NCBI GenBank assembly: GCA_035483795.1
Contig: DATHPP010000213.1
Span: forward strand, 1 to 39,130
Source: DASXMX01 sp035483795
Lineage (GTDB): Bacteria; Planctomycetota; Phycisphaerae; Tepidisphaerales; Tepidisphaeraceae
Length of the DNA stretch: 39,130 bases
Reading direction: 5' to 3'
The first letter of the stretch is position 1; each line of letters opens with the position of its first letter. The position numbers were made by a program, and so were the translations under genes. Below the pieces are notes generated by a model. The model made no database searches, was not told where the DNA came from, and saw only the letters and a program-made list of their open reading frames with translations. Below, piece by piece: positions 14,485-21,170 of the stretch.

Positions 14485-16836
14485 ATGCCAGATCTCAAAG
14501 AAAAGCGGGTCGAATTGATCCTCCAGCAACTGGAGGACCTGCCGACGCTGCCGGCGGTGGCGGTGCGGCTGCTGGAAGTCACATCCGACGAAAAATCGTC
14601 GCTGGACGATGTGGTTTCTCTCATCGCCAGCGATCCTTCGTTAACCACCCGCGTGCTCCAACTGGTTCATCGTGCCGACGTGGGCGTTCGCGGGGAAGTC
14701 AAATCCATCGATCGCGCGGTGGTGCTGCTGGGGTTCGAGGCGGTCCGCAGCGCGGTGCTGGCGATTTCAGTCTTTCAATCCTTCGGAAGCGTCTCGGAAC
14801 GTCGATCGCCCCATTTCAGTCGCGATGATTTCTGGAAACATTGCGTGGCGACGGCGTGCTGCGCCGAGCTGCTGGCGCTGGCCGCGGGCGGAGGCCGGCG
14901 CGGGCCGGGAACCCTTGCCCCGTCGGACGCGTTCATCTGCGGGCTGCTGCACGACCTGGGCAAGATCGCATTGGAGACCATTCTTCCCAAGAGCTTCAGC
15001 CGCGTGGTCGAGGCGGCGGACCTGCTGCGCGGGAACATCGCCGACGTCGAGCGCAGCGTCATCGGGCTGGACCATATGGTGGTCGGCAAGCGACTGGCCG
15101 AGCGATGGAACCTGCCGGTGAGCGTGCGCGATTGCGCCTGGCTGCACGGGCAGGTTCCGCAGGCGCTGCCGGCGACCGTCGCCGAGCCCCGGCTGGTCAA
15201 CCTGATCACCCTGGCCGACATGCTCGTCCGCGAGCAGCACCTGGGCTACAGCGGAAATTACACCTTCAGCGTCCCGCGGGCGGTGCTGCTGGAGGCGCTG
15301 GGCATCACGGCGCAGCAGGTCGATGAGGCGATGAAACGGCTGGTCGAGCAGATCGAGCCGCGGGCGCGGGCGCTGGGGCTGGGGCAGGCCAGCTCGGGCG
15401 AGCTGTATCAGCAGGCGCTGGCGCAGGCCAACCGCGAGCTGGGGCGGATCAGCGGACAGCTTGCCTCGCGGAACCGGCGGCTTTCGGTGCGGGCGAAATT
15501 CTTCGAGGCGCTGAGCGGATTTCAGAGCGGGCTGCGTGCCGATGCCTCGCCGCAGACGGTGTTGCACGCGATCGCCCAGACCGCGATCGGCGTGCTGAAC
15601 GTGCCGGTCGCCGCCGTCTTCTCGCTTCCACCGACCCAGCAGTTTGCCGAGACGCTGGTTTGCGATCAGACCGGTACCGTAGTGGAGAATTCACTGGTCG
15701 ATTTGCTCGTGAATCCCGCTAGCGCCGCCGAAACGGGCGAGCCGGCGCTGGCCAAGCCGATGCGTCCGGCCAAGCCCGCCGCGGGCGACGGACCGGTTTT
15801 GTCGACCGGTGAAGAGCTGGAGTGGTTCGAGTCGGCGATCTCACCGCGGCTTCCACATCAGCAGCGATATTGGCTCTGCCTGAAAGCCGATGGGCAATGC
15901 ATCGGGGGCGTGGTGTGGGGCGGGGAGCGGGGTGAAGCGCAGCGGCTCAGCCCGCAGGCTCACGAGATTACCGTCATCGCCAGCGGCTGGAGCCTGGCGC
16001 TGCGCACGGCGCAGATCCGCGAGGAAGCGCGGACTCTGTCCGAGCAGCTTGCCGAATCCAACCGCCAGCTCCAGAACGCGCAGGCGGAACTGCTTCGCAG
16101 CAAGACGATGATCACGGTGGGTGAAATGGCCGCGGGAGCGGCCCACGAGATGAACAATCCGCTGGCGGTAATCAGCGGGCGATCGCAGTTGCTGGCGAGC
16201 CAATTATCCGACCCGAAACTGAAGGCGGCGGCGAGCCTGATCTTCGAGCAATCGCACCGGCTCAGCGCGATTATCAGTGAGCTGATGGATTTTGCCAAAC
16301 CCCAGCCGCCAGCCGTGCAACCGGCGGAACTGGCGGACGTGGTGGGGCGGGCCGTTTCCGATGCCAAGGCCGTGGCCGATCCGGCCGATAGGCGGATTGA
16401 AGTCGCGATCGGGCAGGTGCCCAGCGTGCTGGTGGACGCCCGGCAGGTCGCCGCGGCGCTCAAAGAGGTGGTGGAGAACGCGATCCACGCCACCGAGCCG
16501 CAAAGCGGTCAGATCGAGATCACCGCGGCGCACGATCCATATTCGGCGCGCGTGGTCGTGACGGTGTCGGACAACGGCAGCGGCATGGATGAGGAGACGA
16601 CACGGCGAGCGTTCGATCCGTTTTTCAGCGCCAAGCCGGCGGGCCGACGCCGCGGACTGGGGCTGGCCAAGGCGCTGCGATGGCTGGAAGCCAGCGGCGC
16701 CTCGATTCGATTAGAAAGCCGCCGCGGCCAGGGAACAAGGGCCATCATCCTGCTTCCCGCAGTCCCGGCGGCCGCTGCGACATCGCAGAGTCTGGGAGCC
16801 GTGGAGCCAGAGGAGCGTAAGGCTGCGGGGCTGTGA
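14485..16836 (+). CDS. HDOD-GAF-histidine kinase hybrid sensor
   Basis: A 783-residue soluble sensor kinase without membrane segments. Residues 12-210 form an HDOD domain (LPTLPAVAVRLLEV, then LLHDLGKIAL with His156-Asp157, which keeps part of the HD motif). Residues 310-340 form a coiled-coil linker. Residues 335-510 form a divergent GAF sensor. A second coiled coil follows at 512-540, then HisKA with phospho-acceptor His554 in GAAHEMNNPL. The HATPase_c domain has N box VENAIHATE, G1 DNGSGM and G2 RGLGLAKAL. The chain ends in an Ala-rich tail. HDOD domains appear in bacterial signalling and c-di-GMP-linked proteins; fusion to a kinase is uncommon. It sits between two receiver-domain genes and probably phosphorylates one or both. 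The signal is unknown. Confidence 0.92.
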   Translation: MPDLKEKRVELILQQLEDLPTLPAVAVRLLEVTSDEKSSLDDVVSLIASDPSLTTRVLQLVHRADVGVRGEVKSIDRAVVLLGFEAVRSAVLAISVFQSFGSVSERRSPHFSRDDFWKHCVATACCAELLALAAGGGRRGPGTLAPSDAFICGLLHDLGKIALETILPKSFSRVVEAADLLRGNIADVERSVIGLDHMVVGKRLAERWNLPVSVRDCAWLHGQVPQALPATVAEPRLVNLITLADMLVREQHLGYSGNYTFSVPRAVLLEALGITAQQVDEAMKRLVEQIEPRARALGLGQASSGELYQQALAQANRELGRISGQLASRNRRLSVRAKFFEALSGFQSGLRADASPQTVLHAIAQTAIGVLNVPVAAVFSLPPTQQFAETLVCDQTGTVVENSLVDLLVNPASAAETGEPALAKPMRPAKPAAGDGPVLSTGEELEWFESAISPRLPHQQRYWLCLKADGQCIGGVVWGGERGEAQRLSPQAHEITVIASGWSLALRTAQIREEARTLSEQLAESNRQLQNAQAELLRSKTMITVGEMAAGAAHEMNNPLAVISGRSQLLASQLSDPKLKAAASLIFEQSHRLSAIISELMDFAKPQPPAVQPAELADVVGRAVSDAKAVADPADRRIEVAIGQVPSVLVDARQVAAALKEVVENAIHATEPQSGQIEITAAHDPYSARVVVTVSDNGSGMDEETTRRAFDPFFSAKPAGRRRGLGLAKALRWLEASGASIRLESRRGQGTRAIILLPAVPAAAATSQSLGAVEPEERKAAGL

Positions 16837-16845
16837 GGGAGATGC

Positions 16846-16930
16846 AGATTTGCGATTTGCAATTGGCGATTTGCGATTGACGGGAGAAACGTTGCTTCCA
16901 ATCGCAAATCGCAAAATCGGCAATCGCAAG
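16846..16930. repeat. Heptad-type inverted repeat element (left of receiver-GAF gene)
   Basis: GCGATTTGCGATTG at 16866-16879 is exactly complementary to CAATCGCAAATCGC at 16899-16912. Further degenerate copies of the heptamer TGCGATT / AATCGCA lie on both sides. It fills most of the 112-bp gap before the receiver-GAF gene. The same heptamer recurs as a tandem array after that gene. Confidence 0.7.
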
Positions 16931-16948
16931 CCTTAAGGAGAGGGAGCT

Positions 16949-18109
16949 ATGCCGGCAGTGGTGACGGAGTCCAAGGCCAGGGTGAGCAGTCCGCCGCGCG
17001 TTCTGATCGTCGATGACGAGCCGGACGTGATCGAGCTGATGCGGGACCTGGTCGTCAAGCAGATCGATTGCCGGGTCTCGGCGGCCTCGTCGCTCAAAGA
17101 AGCGAGGAAATTGCTGGCCGACGGCGGCGCCGATCTCCTGGTCATCGACCTGAACCTCCCGGACGGCGACGGGATCTCCCTCTTGCCGGCGCTCCACGAT
17201 GCCCGGCCCACCGCCAGCGCCATCGTGATCACCGGCCGGCCCAGCCTCGACGGCGCCATCAGCGCCATTCGCAGCGGGGCGATCGATTTCGTTCCCAAGC
17301 CCTTCTCCGCCCAGCACATCATCGATCGGGTTCGCGCCGCCATCGAGCGGCAGGGCGAGCTGGCCAAGCGCGAGAAACGCGTCGACCGCCTGCGCGACGC
17401 CGTTCGACGGCTCAACGATTCCCGCAAAACGATCAGCAAGAAAGTCGACCTGTTGTGCAACGACCTGGTCGGCGCATACGGCGAGCTCTCGCGGCAAATC
17501 GACACCGTCCGCCATGAAGAAGGTTTTCGCAAACAGATCGCCAAGGCCGACGACCTGGAACAACTCCTGTGCCATTCGATGGACTGGCTGCTTCGGCAGA
17601 TCGGGTATTCCAACGTTGCCGTCTATCTCGCCGCCGACGACGGGGTCTTCCAACTCGGCGCTTACATGAAGTACACGGTCTCGGGCGAACCGCTGGTGAC
17701 CGATGCCCTTCGCCGGGTCATGGTGCCGCTGGCGAACAAGAACGGATTGATTCACCTTCGCGGCCGCGAGCTGGCCGATCGCATGAGCACCAAGGAAATG
17801 GAGAACTTCCACAACCAGGACCTGCTGGCGGTGAATTGCACTTATCTGGGCGAATCGCTGGCGTCGCTGGTTTTTTTCCGCGACGAGCGAGCGCCGTTCA
17901 CGGATGACGATATGGCGCTGCTCAAGCAGATCGGCCCGGTGTTCGCCGTCGAGTTGGCGACGATCGTGCGCGAGACACAGGGGCAGACCCCGTTCGACGA
18001 CGCTGATTTTGGGGGCGACACCAAGTCTCCGGACCCAAACGCCAAGAAGAAGCCGCCCAAGAAGGACCCCGCCGACTGGTGGAAACGCGGCGAACAGCCA
18101 CCGTTCTAG
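16949..18109 (+). CDS. Receiver-GAF response regulator
   Basis: A 386-residue cytoplasmic protein. Residues 16-130 are a CheY-like receiver: acidic Asp22-Asp23 (LIVDDEPD), phospho-acceptor Asp67 (LLVIDLNLPDGDG), the switch Thr in IVITG and Lys in VPKPF. Residues 131-195 are a charged coiled coil. Residues 195-350 form a GAF-like domain. The tail is Lys/Pro-rich (NAKKKPPKKDPADWW) and probably disordered. There is no DNA-binding, kinase or cyclase domain, so output must pass through the GAF domain or a partner. AAGGAG precedes ATG 16949. It is third in the signalling cluster, separated from the kinase by a repeat element of 112 bp, and may have its own regulation. Confidence 0.88.
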   Translation: MPAVVTESKARVSSPPRVLIVDDEPDVIELMRDLVVKQIDCRVSAASSLKEARKLLADGGADLLVIDLNLPDGDGISLLPALHDARPTASAIVITGRPSLDGAISAIRSGAIDFVPKPFSAQHIIDRVRAAIERQGELAKREKRVDRLRDAVRRLNDSRKTISKKVDLLCNDLVGAYGELSRQIDTVRHEEGFRKQIAKADDLEQLLCHSMDWLLRQIGYSNVAVYLAADDGVFQLGAYMKYTVSGEPLVTDALRRVMVPLANKNGLIHLRGRELADRMSTKEMENFHNQDLLAVNCTYLGESLASLVFFRDERAPFTDDDMALLKQIGPVFAVELATIVRETQGQTPFDDADFGGDTKSPDPNAKKKPPKKDPADWWKRGEQPPF

Positions 18110-18111
18110 TA

Positions 18112-18200
18112 TTTGCAACTGCCAATTGCGATTGGCAATTTGTCAAGCCTGCGGTGTGCTTTTTTCAATCGCAAATTGCAAATCGCAAATCGCAAATCTC
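18112..18200. repeat. Heptad tandem repeat and hairpin (right of receiver-GAF gene)
   Basis: GCCAAT-TGCG-ATTGGC forms a hairpin at 18121-18136. From 18167 to 18194 the heptamer AATCGCA is repeated four times in tandem (the second copy with one change), followed by a partial copy. Six T residues stand between the two parts. The hairpin may terminate the receiver-GAF transcript. The heptamer is shared with the element at 16846-16930. Confidence 0.7.
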
Positions 18201-18236
18201 GACCGAATTTTCCGACCACTTCCGCGGCGGCGAACG

Positions 18237-18242
18237 TATAAT
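18237..18242 (+). promoter_or_regulatory. Consensus -10 box of a candidate RNA gene
   Basis: TATAAT is a perfect -10 hexamer in a region with no protein-coding frame. The -35 position (18214-18219, GACCAC) is a weak match. It would start transcription near 18249. Confidence 0.4.
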
Positions 18243-18248
18243 TCCTGC

Positions 18249-18472
18249 ATTGCTCCGAGATGCGGAGTCGATAACAAGACAAGTACGGATGCTTCTGCGA
18301 TGTTTGTGATTCGAGGACATTTTTGGTTAAACCGATAAGCAACCCCAGGGGATAGCCGCCGGTGTGACGCATGCCCGCAGGCCGCTCATGCAGTATGGGT
18401 GAGCGGCAGGACGGGAAGCAGATGGCCGGGCGACAGGAGAACCCTCCTGATCGGCATATCACCCACTTTTTT
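18249..18472 (+). ncRNA. Candidate structured RNA upstream of inositol oxygenase
   Basis: About 225 nt without a coding frame, bounded by a consensus -10 box and a run of six T at 18467-18472. Perfect stems are CTCCG/CGGAG at 18253-18267, GCCGCTCA/TGAGCGGC at 18381-18388 and 18400-18407, and CAGGAG/CTCCTG at 18434-18449. The last is nested in GCCG/CGGC at 18425-18428 and 18452-18455. GGGTGA at 18397-18402 can pair instead with TCACCC at 18459-18464, just before the T-run. This would disrupt the second stem, as in a terminator/antiterminator switch. It does not match SRP, 6S, tmRNA, RNase P or a riboswitch consensus I know. It may be a free small RNA or a leader; the next gene has its own -10 box downstream. 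Confidence 0.4.
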
Positions 18473-18560
18473 ACAAGGGTTTGACTGAGCGTTCTCACAC
18501 GGCATTGGCGGATCTATCCGTATCAGGCGGCGGGCTCGGCTTTTATCACACGGCCCTGAC

Positions 18561-18592
18561 GACACGGCTCTGACGGCGCCGTGTCTCTTTTT
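18561..18592 (+). terminator. Rho-independent terminator before inositol oxygenase gene
   Basis: GACACGGC at 18561-18568 pairs with GCCGTGTC at 18578-18585 around a nine-base loop, followed by TCTTTTT. It would end transcripts coming from the structured region upstream and insulate the inositol oxygenase gene. The stretch 18473-18560 shows no coding frame; it may be the 3' part of the upstream RNA. Confidence 0.7.
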
Positions 18593-18645
18593 GCGCGGGA
18601 TGTCGCAGCAAAAAACCGTGCGTGCATATTCCCTTACCGCGCGGC

Positions 18646-18651
18646 TATACT
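18646..18651 (+). promoter_or_regulatory. Candidate -10 box of the inositol oxygenase gene
   Basis: TATACT lies 33 bases before the start codon and after the terminator at 18561-18592. The -35 position (18623-18628, TGCATA) is weak. It would give a short leader of about 27 nt carrying GGAGG. Confidence 0.4.
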
Positions 18652-18684
18652 CTCCAAACACATCCTTCATACTCGGAGGCAGGA

Positions 18685-19596
18685 ATGTCGGGCACGGCCC
18701 ATGAGATTGACGCGAACAAGCCCCTCGAAGACCTGGATCACTGGGAGGAGTTTCTTAAAGACCGCTATCCAGAGCCCGACGCCAACGGCAATCCTGAGCC
18801 CGATTCGGGCAAGAAATGGAAAAAGGTCACGAATAAGTTCCGCGATTACCGCGCCGAAGCCCGCCCGAGCGTGAAGGAGTTCTACCGGCTCAATCACACG
18901 TTCCAGACATTCGATTTCGTACAATCCAAACGCCGCGAGTTTCTTTCGCTGGACAAGCGCAAGATGGGCGTCTGGGAGGCGATGGAATACCTGAACACGC
19001 TGGTGGACGACAGCGATCCCGACACCGATTTGAGCCAGATCGAGCATCTGCTCCAGACCGCCGAGGCGATCCGCCGCGACGGGCATCCGCGCTGGATGAT
19101 CCTGACCGGCTTGATCCACGACTTGGGAAAGATCCTGTGCCTCTGGGGCGAGCCGCAGTGGGCGGTGGTGGGGGACACATTTCCGGTCGGCTGCGGGTAT
19201 TCCGACAAGGTCGTGTTCCCCGAGTTTTTCACGCAGAACCCTGACTATCAGATCCCCTCGTATCAGACTTCATGCGGGGTGTACAAGGAAGGTTGCGGGC
19301 TGGACAACGTCCATCTGTCCTGGGGCCATGACGAGTACATGTATCACGTCACCAGGGACTTTCTGCCGGTGGAAGCCCAGTACATGATCCGCTATCACTC
19401 GTTCTACGCCGCCCACAAGGAGCGGGCGTACACGCACCTGATGGACGAGCAGGACCGGCAGATGTTCGGCTGGGTTCGCAAGTTCAATCCATACGACCTG
19501 TATTCCAAGGGGGAGGACAAGCCCAGCGTGGGAAAGCTACGGCCTTTCTATCAGGAACTGATCGCGGAATACTTCCCCGAGAAGATTAACTGGTAG
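18685..19596 (+). CDS. miox: myo-Inositol oxygenase
   Basis: Non-haem di-iron oxygenase that cleaves myo-inositol with O2 to D-glucuronate in the cytoplasm. The 303-residue sequence follows the animal/plant enzyme almost end to end, with blocks such as GEPQWAVVGDTFPVGC, LSWGHDEYMY and KLRPFYQELI. The six expected metal ligands are present: His121, His145-Asp146 (LIHDLGK), His215 (WGHDEY), His238 (RYHSFY) and Asp257 (EQDRQM). The N-terminal 45 residues are acidic and lineage-specific. ATG 18685 has GGAGG upstream. No uronate-pathway or inositol transport gene adjoins it. MIOX is mainly eukaryotic with scattered bacterial members, so horizontal acquisition at some time is possible. Confidence 0.96.
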   Translation: MSGTAHEIDANKPLEDLDHWEEFLKDRYPEPDANGNPEPDSGKKWKKVTNKFRDYRAEARPSVKEFYRLNHTFQTFDFVQSKRREFLSLDKRKMGVWEAMEYLNTLVDDSDPDTDLSQIEHLLQTAEAIRRDGHPRWMILTGLIHDLGKILCLWGEPQWAVVGDTFPVGCGYSDKVVFPEFFTQNPDYQIPSYQTSCGVYKEGCGLDNVHLSWGHDEYMYHVTRDFLPVEAQYMIRYHSFYAAHKERAYTHLMDEQDRQMFGWVRKFNPYDLYSKGEDKPSVGKLRPFYQELIAEYFPEKINW

Positions 19597-19598
19597 CG

Positions 19599-20135
19599 CT
19601 ACGCCGCCGCGGGCCAGGGTCGAAGCAACTCGGTGCGCAGGAAGGCACAACCGATCAGGTGGTTGTCGCCGTCATACGGCGTGCAGTGGATGACCCGCAT
19701 GCGCGTCGTCCAACGGAAGGGGCCGACCTCCACGCGAATCTGAAGCCGGTCGCCGACATCCATTCGCTGGGATGAGTGAAAGCGGGTTCCGGCAATCGAA
19801 ATATCAACCAGGCTGACCTTCGCCGGGGGCGCTTTGGCGCCGTCGATGTGCACCAGGGCATGGGCGGTCATGCGATCCCGTTTGAATTTGCGACGCTCGA
19901 CGAAATGTTTCCGCGCCGCGTTCGGAAGGGGGATTTGGACGGGCGGCGGTTCCGCCGGCGGCGCATCCGCGGGAGCTTTTTCGAGAACGGTCGGCGAGGT
20001 TGCCGGCGCGCGGATGGCCGGCTCCGGCAGTTTATCCGACTCGGGTTTGTCAGCCTTGCGGGCGGCGGGCGCGGCGGGGGCCGACGGCTTGGCCGGCCGC
20101 CTGACAAACGGGAACTCCGGCGGGAACTCCACCAT
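19599..20135 (-). CDS. PilZ-domain protein
   Basis: A 178-residue protein with a long Pro/Ala-rich N-terminal region (residues 10-75), probably disordered, and a C-terminal PilZ domain. The c-di-GMP-binding signature is present: RRKFKR at 81-86 (RxxxR) and DISIAGTR at 111-118 ([D/N]xSxxG). It can therefore be expected to bind c-di-GMP. ATG 20135 has AGGGG at good distance and leaves 147 bp for divergent promoters. An upstream in-frame ATG at 20249, also with a GGAAG, would add 38 residues and leave only 33 bp. Its end is 3 bases from the inositol oxygenase stop (convergent), with no room for a terminator between them. Output partner unknown. Confidence 0.85.
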   Translation of the reverse strand: MVEFPPEFPFVRRPAKPSAPAAPAARKADKPESDKLPEPAIRAPATSPTVLEKAPADAPPAEPPPVQIPLPNAARKHFVERRKFKRDRMTAHALVHIDGAKAPPAKVSLVDISIAGTRFHSSQRMDVGDRLQIRVEVGPFRWTTRMRVIHCTPYDGDNHLIGCAFLRTELLRPWPAAA

Positions 20136-20281
20136 ATAGCCCCTATCGGCCGCTTCCGCCGCACACCTTATCATCCGGCCACCGCGCTCCTCCAAATTCA
20201 ACTCGCCTTTCCAATCCGATAGAAACCTGCCCACGGCGACCCATAACATTCGGTTCTTCCACTGTTGAAAAGGAAATAGCA

Positions 20282-21013
20282 ATGTCACAGATTCCCAATC
20301 CTTACCAGCCTTCGCGTCCGCTGGACTATGCCGGCCAACTGGACGCGGGGGTTGTGGCGCGGTTCTTCAATTCGGTCTACGCCTGGATGGCCGCCGGGCT
20401 GGCGGTAACCGCCGCCGTCGCCTGGTGGGTGTCGACGCAGCCGCAGTTGATGGCCCAGATCTTTCACGGCCCGGTTCTGTTCCTGCTCGTTATTGTGCAA
20501 CTCGGGCTGGTGGCGGCCGTAGCCGGTGCCGTGAATCGCATCAATGCAACCGCCGCGACGGTGCTGTTCATGCTCTACTCGGCGCTCAATGGCTTGACGT
20601 TGTCGGGAATTCTGCTGGTGTACACACACGCGCTGATCGCGTCGGCATTCGTGATCACCGCCGGTACGTTCGCGGCGATGAGCTTGTACGGTTTCGTGAC
20701 CCGTCGCGATCTCACCAGCCTGGGCGCGCTGCTGTTCATGGCCCTCATCGGGCTGGTTCTGGCGTCGGTCGTCAGTATTTTCTGGCATCCAACCTGGCTG
20801 ACCGTCGCGATCAACTACGTCGGCGTGCTGATCTTCGTCGGGCTGACGGCCTACGACACGCAGCGCCTTAAATACATCGCGCTTCAGACGGGCAATGATC
20901 CGGCGCTGGCGGCGCGACTGTCGATCAGCGGCGCGCTGAGGCTGTACCTGGACTTCCTCAACCTGTTCCTGTTCATCTTGAGCATTCTCGGCGGCGGCAA
21001 CCGCCGACAGTAA
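20282..21013 (+). CDS. Bax inhibitor-1 / YccA family membrane protein
   Basis: A 243-residue integral membrane protein of the BI-1 (TMBIM/YccA/YetJ) family; the Bacillus homologue YetJ is a pH-sensitive calcium leak channel. Seven hydrophobic segments are visible, from VYAWMAAGLAVTAAVAWWVS to the last helix LYLDFLNLFLFILSILG. The conserved FVGLTAYDTQRLK with its aspartate and the Asp in the final helix match the di-aspartyl sensor. The soluble N-terminus is about 20 residues. Length fits the family. AAAGGAAAT precedes ATG 20282. It is a single gene, divergent from the PilZ gene. Confidence 0.95.
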   Translation: MSQIPNPYQPSRPLDYAGQLDAGVVARFFNSVYAWMAAGLAVTAAVAWWVSTQPQLMAQIFHGPVLFLLVIVQLGLVAAVAGAVNRINATAATVLFMLYSALNGLTLSGILLVYTHALIASAFVITAGTFAAMSLYGFVTRRDLTSLGALLFMALIGLVLASVVSIFWHPTWLTVAINYVGVLIFVGLTAYDTQRLKYIALQTGNDPALAARLSISGALRLYLDFLNLFLFILSILGGGNRRQ

Positions 21014-21023
21014 GCGAAAGACA

Positions 21024-21121
21024 GGCGGGCGAGGCTTCCGCCGTGCCGATTTTGTGGTGCAGGCCTTCGAGCCTGCACCGCCGGTTCGAAGAGGACTTAG
21101 CCTTGGCCGGAGCCTCGCCGC
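21024..21121. repeat. Nested palindromic element after the BI-1 gene
   Basis: GGTGCAGGC at 21056-21064 pairs perfectly with GCCTGCACC at 21071-21079. Around it, GGGCGAGGCTTCCG (21027-21040) faces a near-complement CGGAGCCTCGCC (21108-21119). No T-run follows. It may act as a transcription stop for the BI-1 gene, but it looks like a dispersed nested palindrome. Confidence 0.5.
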
Positions 21122-21170
21122 CTCGCCCTACCCAACTGACCTGGCGTCCGCGGTAAGATGCTCGCCGTCC

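Noticed and set aside
16846..18200. CRISPR array suggested by repeated AATCGCA units
   Set aside because: The repeats are 7 bp in direct tandem without unique spacers, and there are no cas genes.
18400..18430. Resemblance to SRP RNA (CAGG...GGGAAGCAG)
   Set aside because: The GNRA-capped three-base-pair stem between CAGG and AGCAG cannot be formed, so helix 8 of SRP RNA is absent.
18345..18450. Resemblance to a cobalamin riboswitch (GGGAAG, then GACAGGAGAACC)
   Set aside because: The conserved GCCACTG and the closing ACCTGCC box are missing and the order of stems does not fit. Kept only as an unidentified structured RNA.
20135..20288. N-terminal extension of the PilZ protein to 20249 or 20288
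   Set aside because: It would leave little or no room for divergent promoters, and the extension shows no domain. ATG 20135 has a better context.
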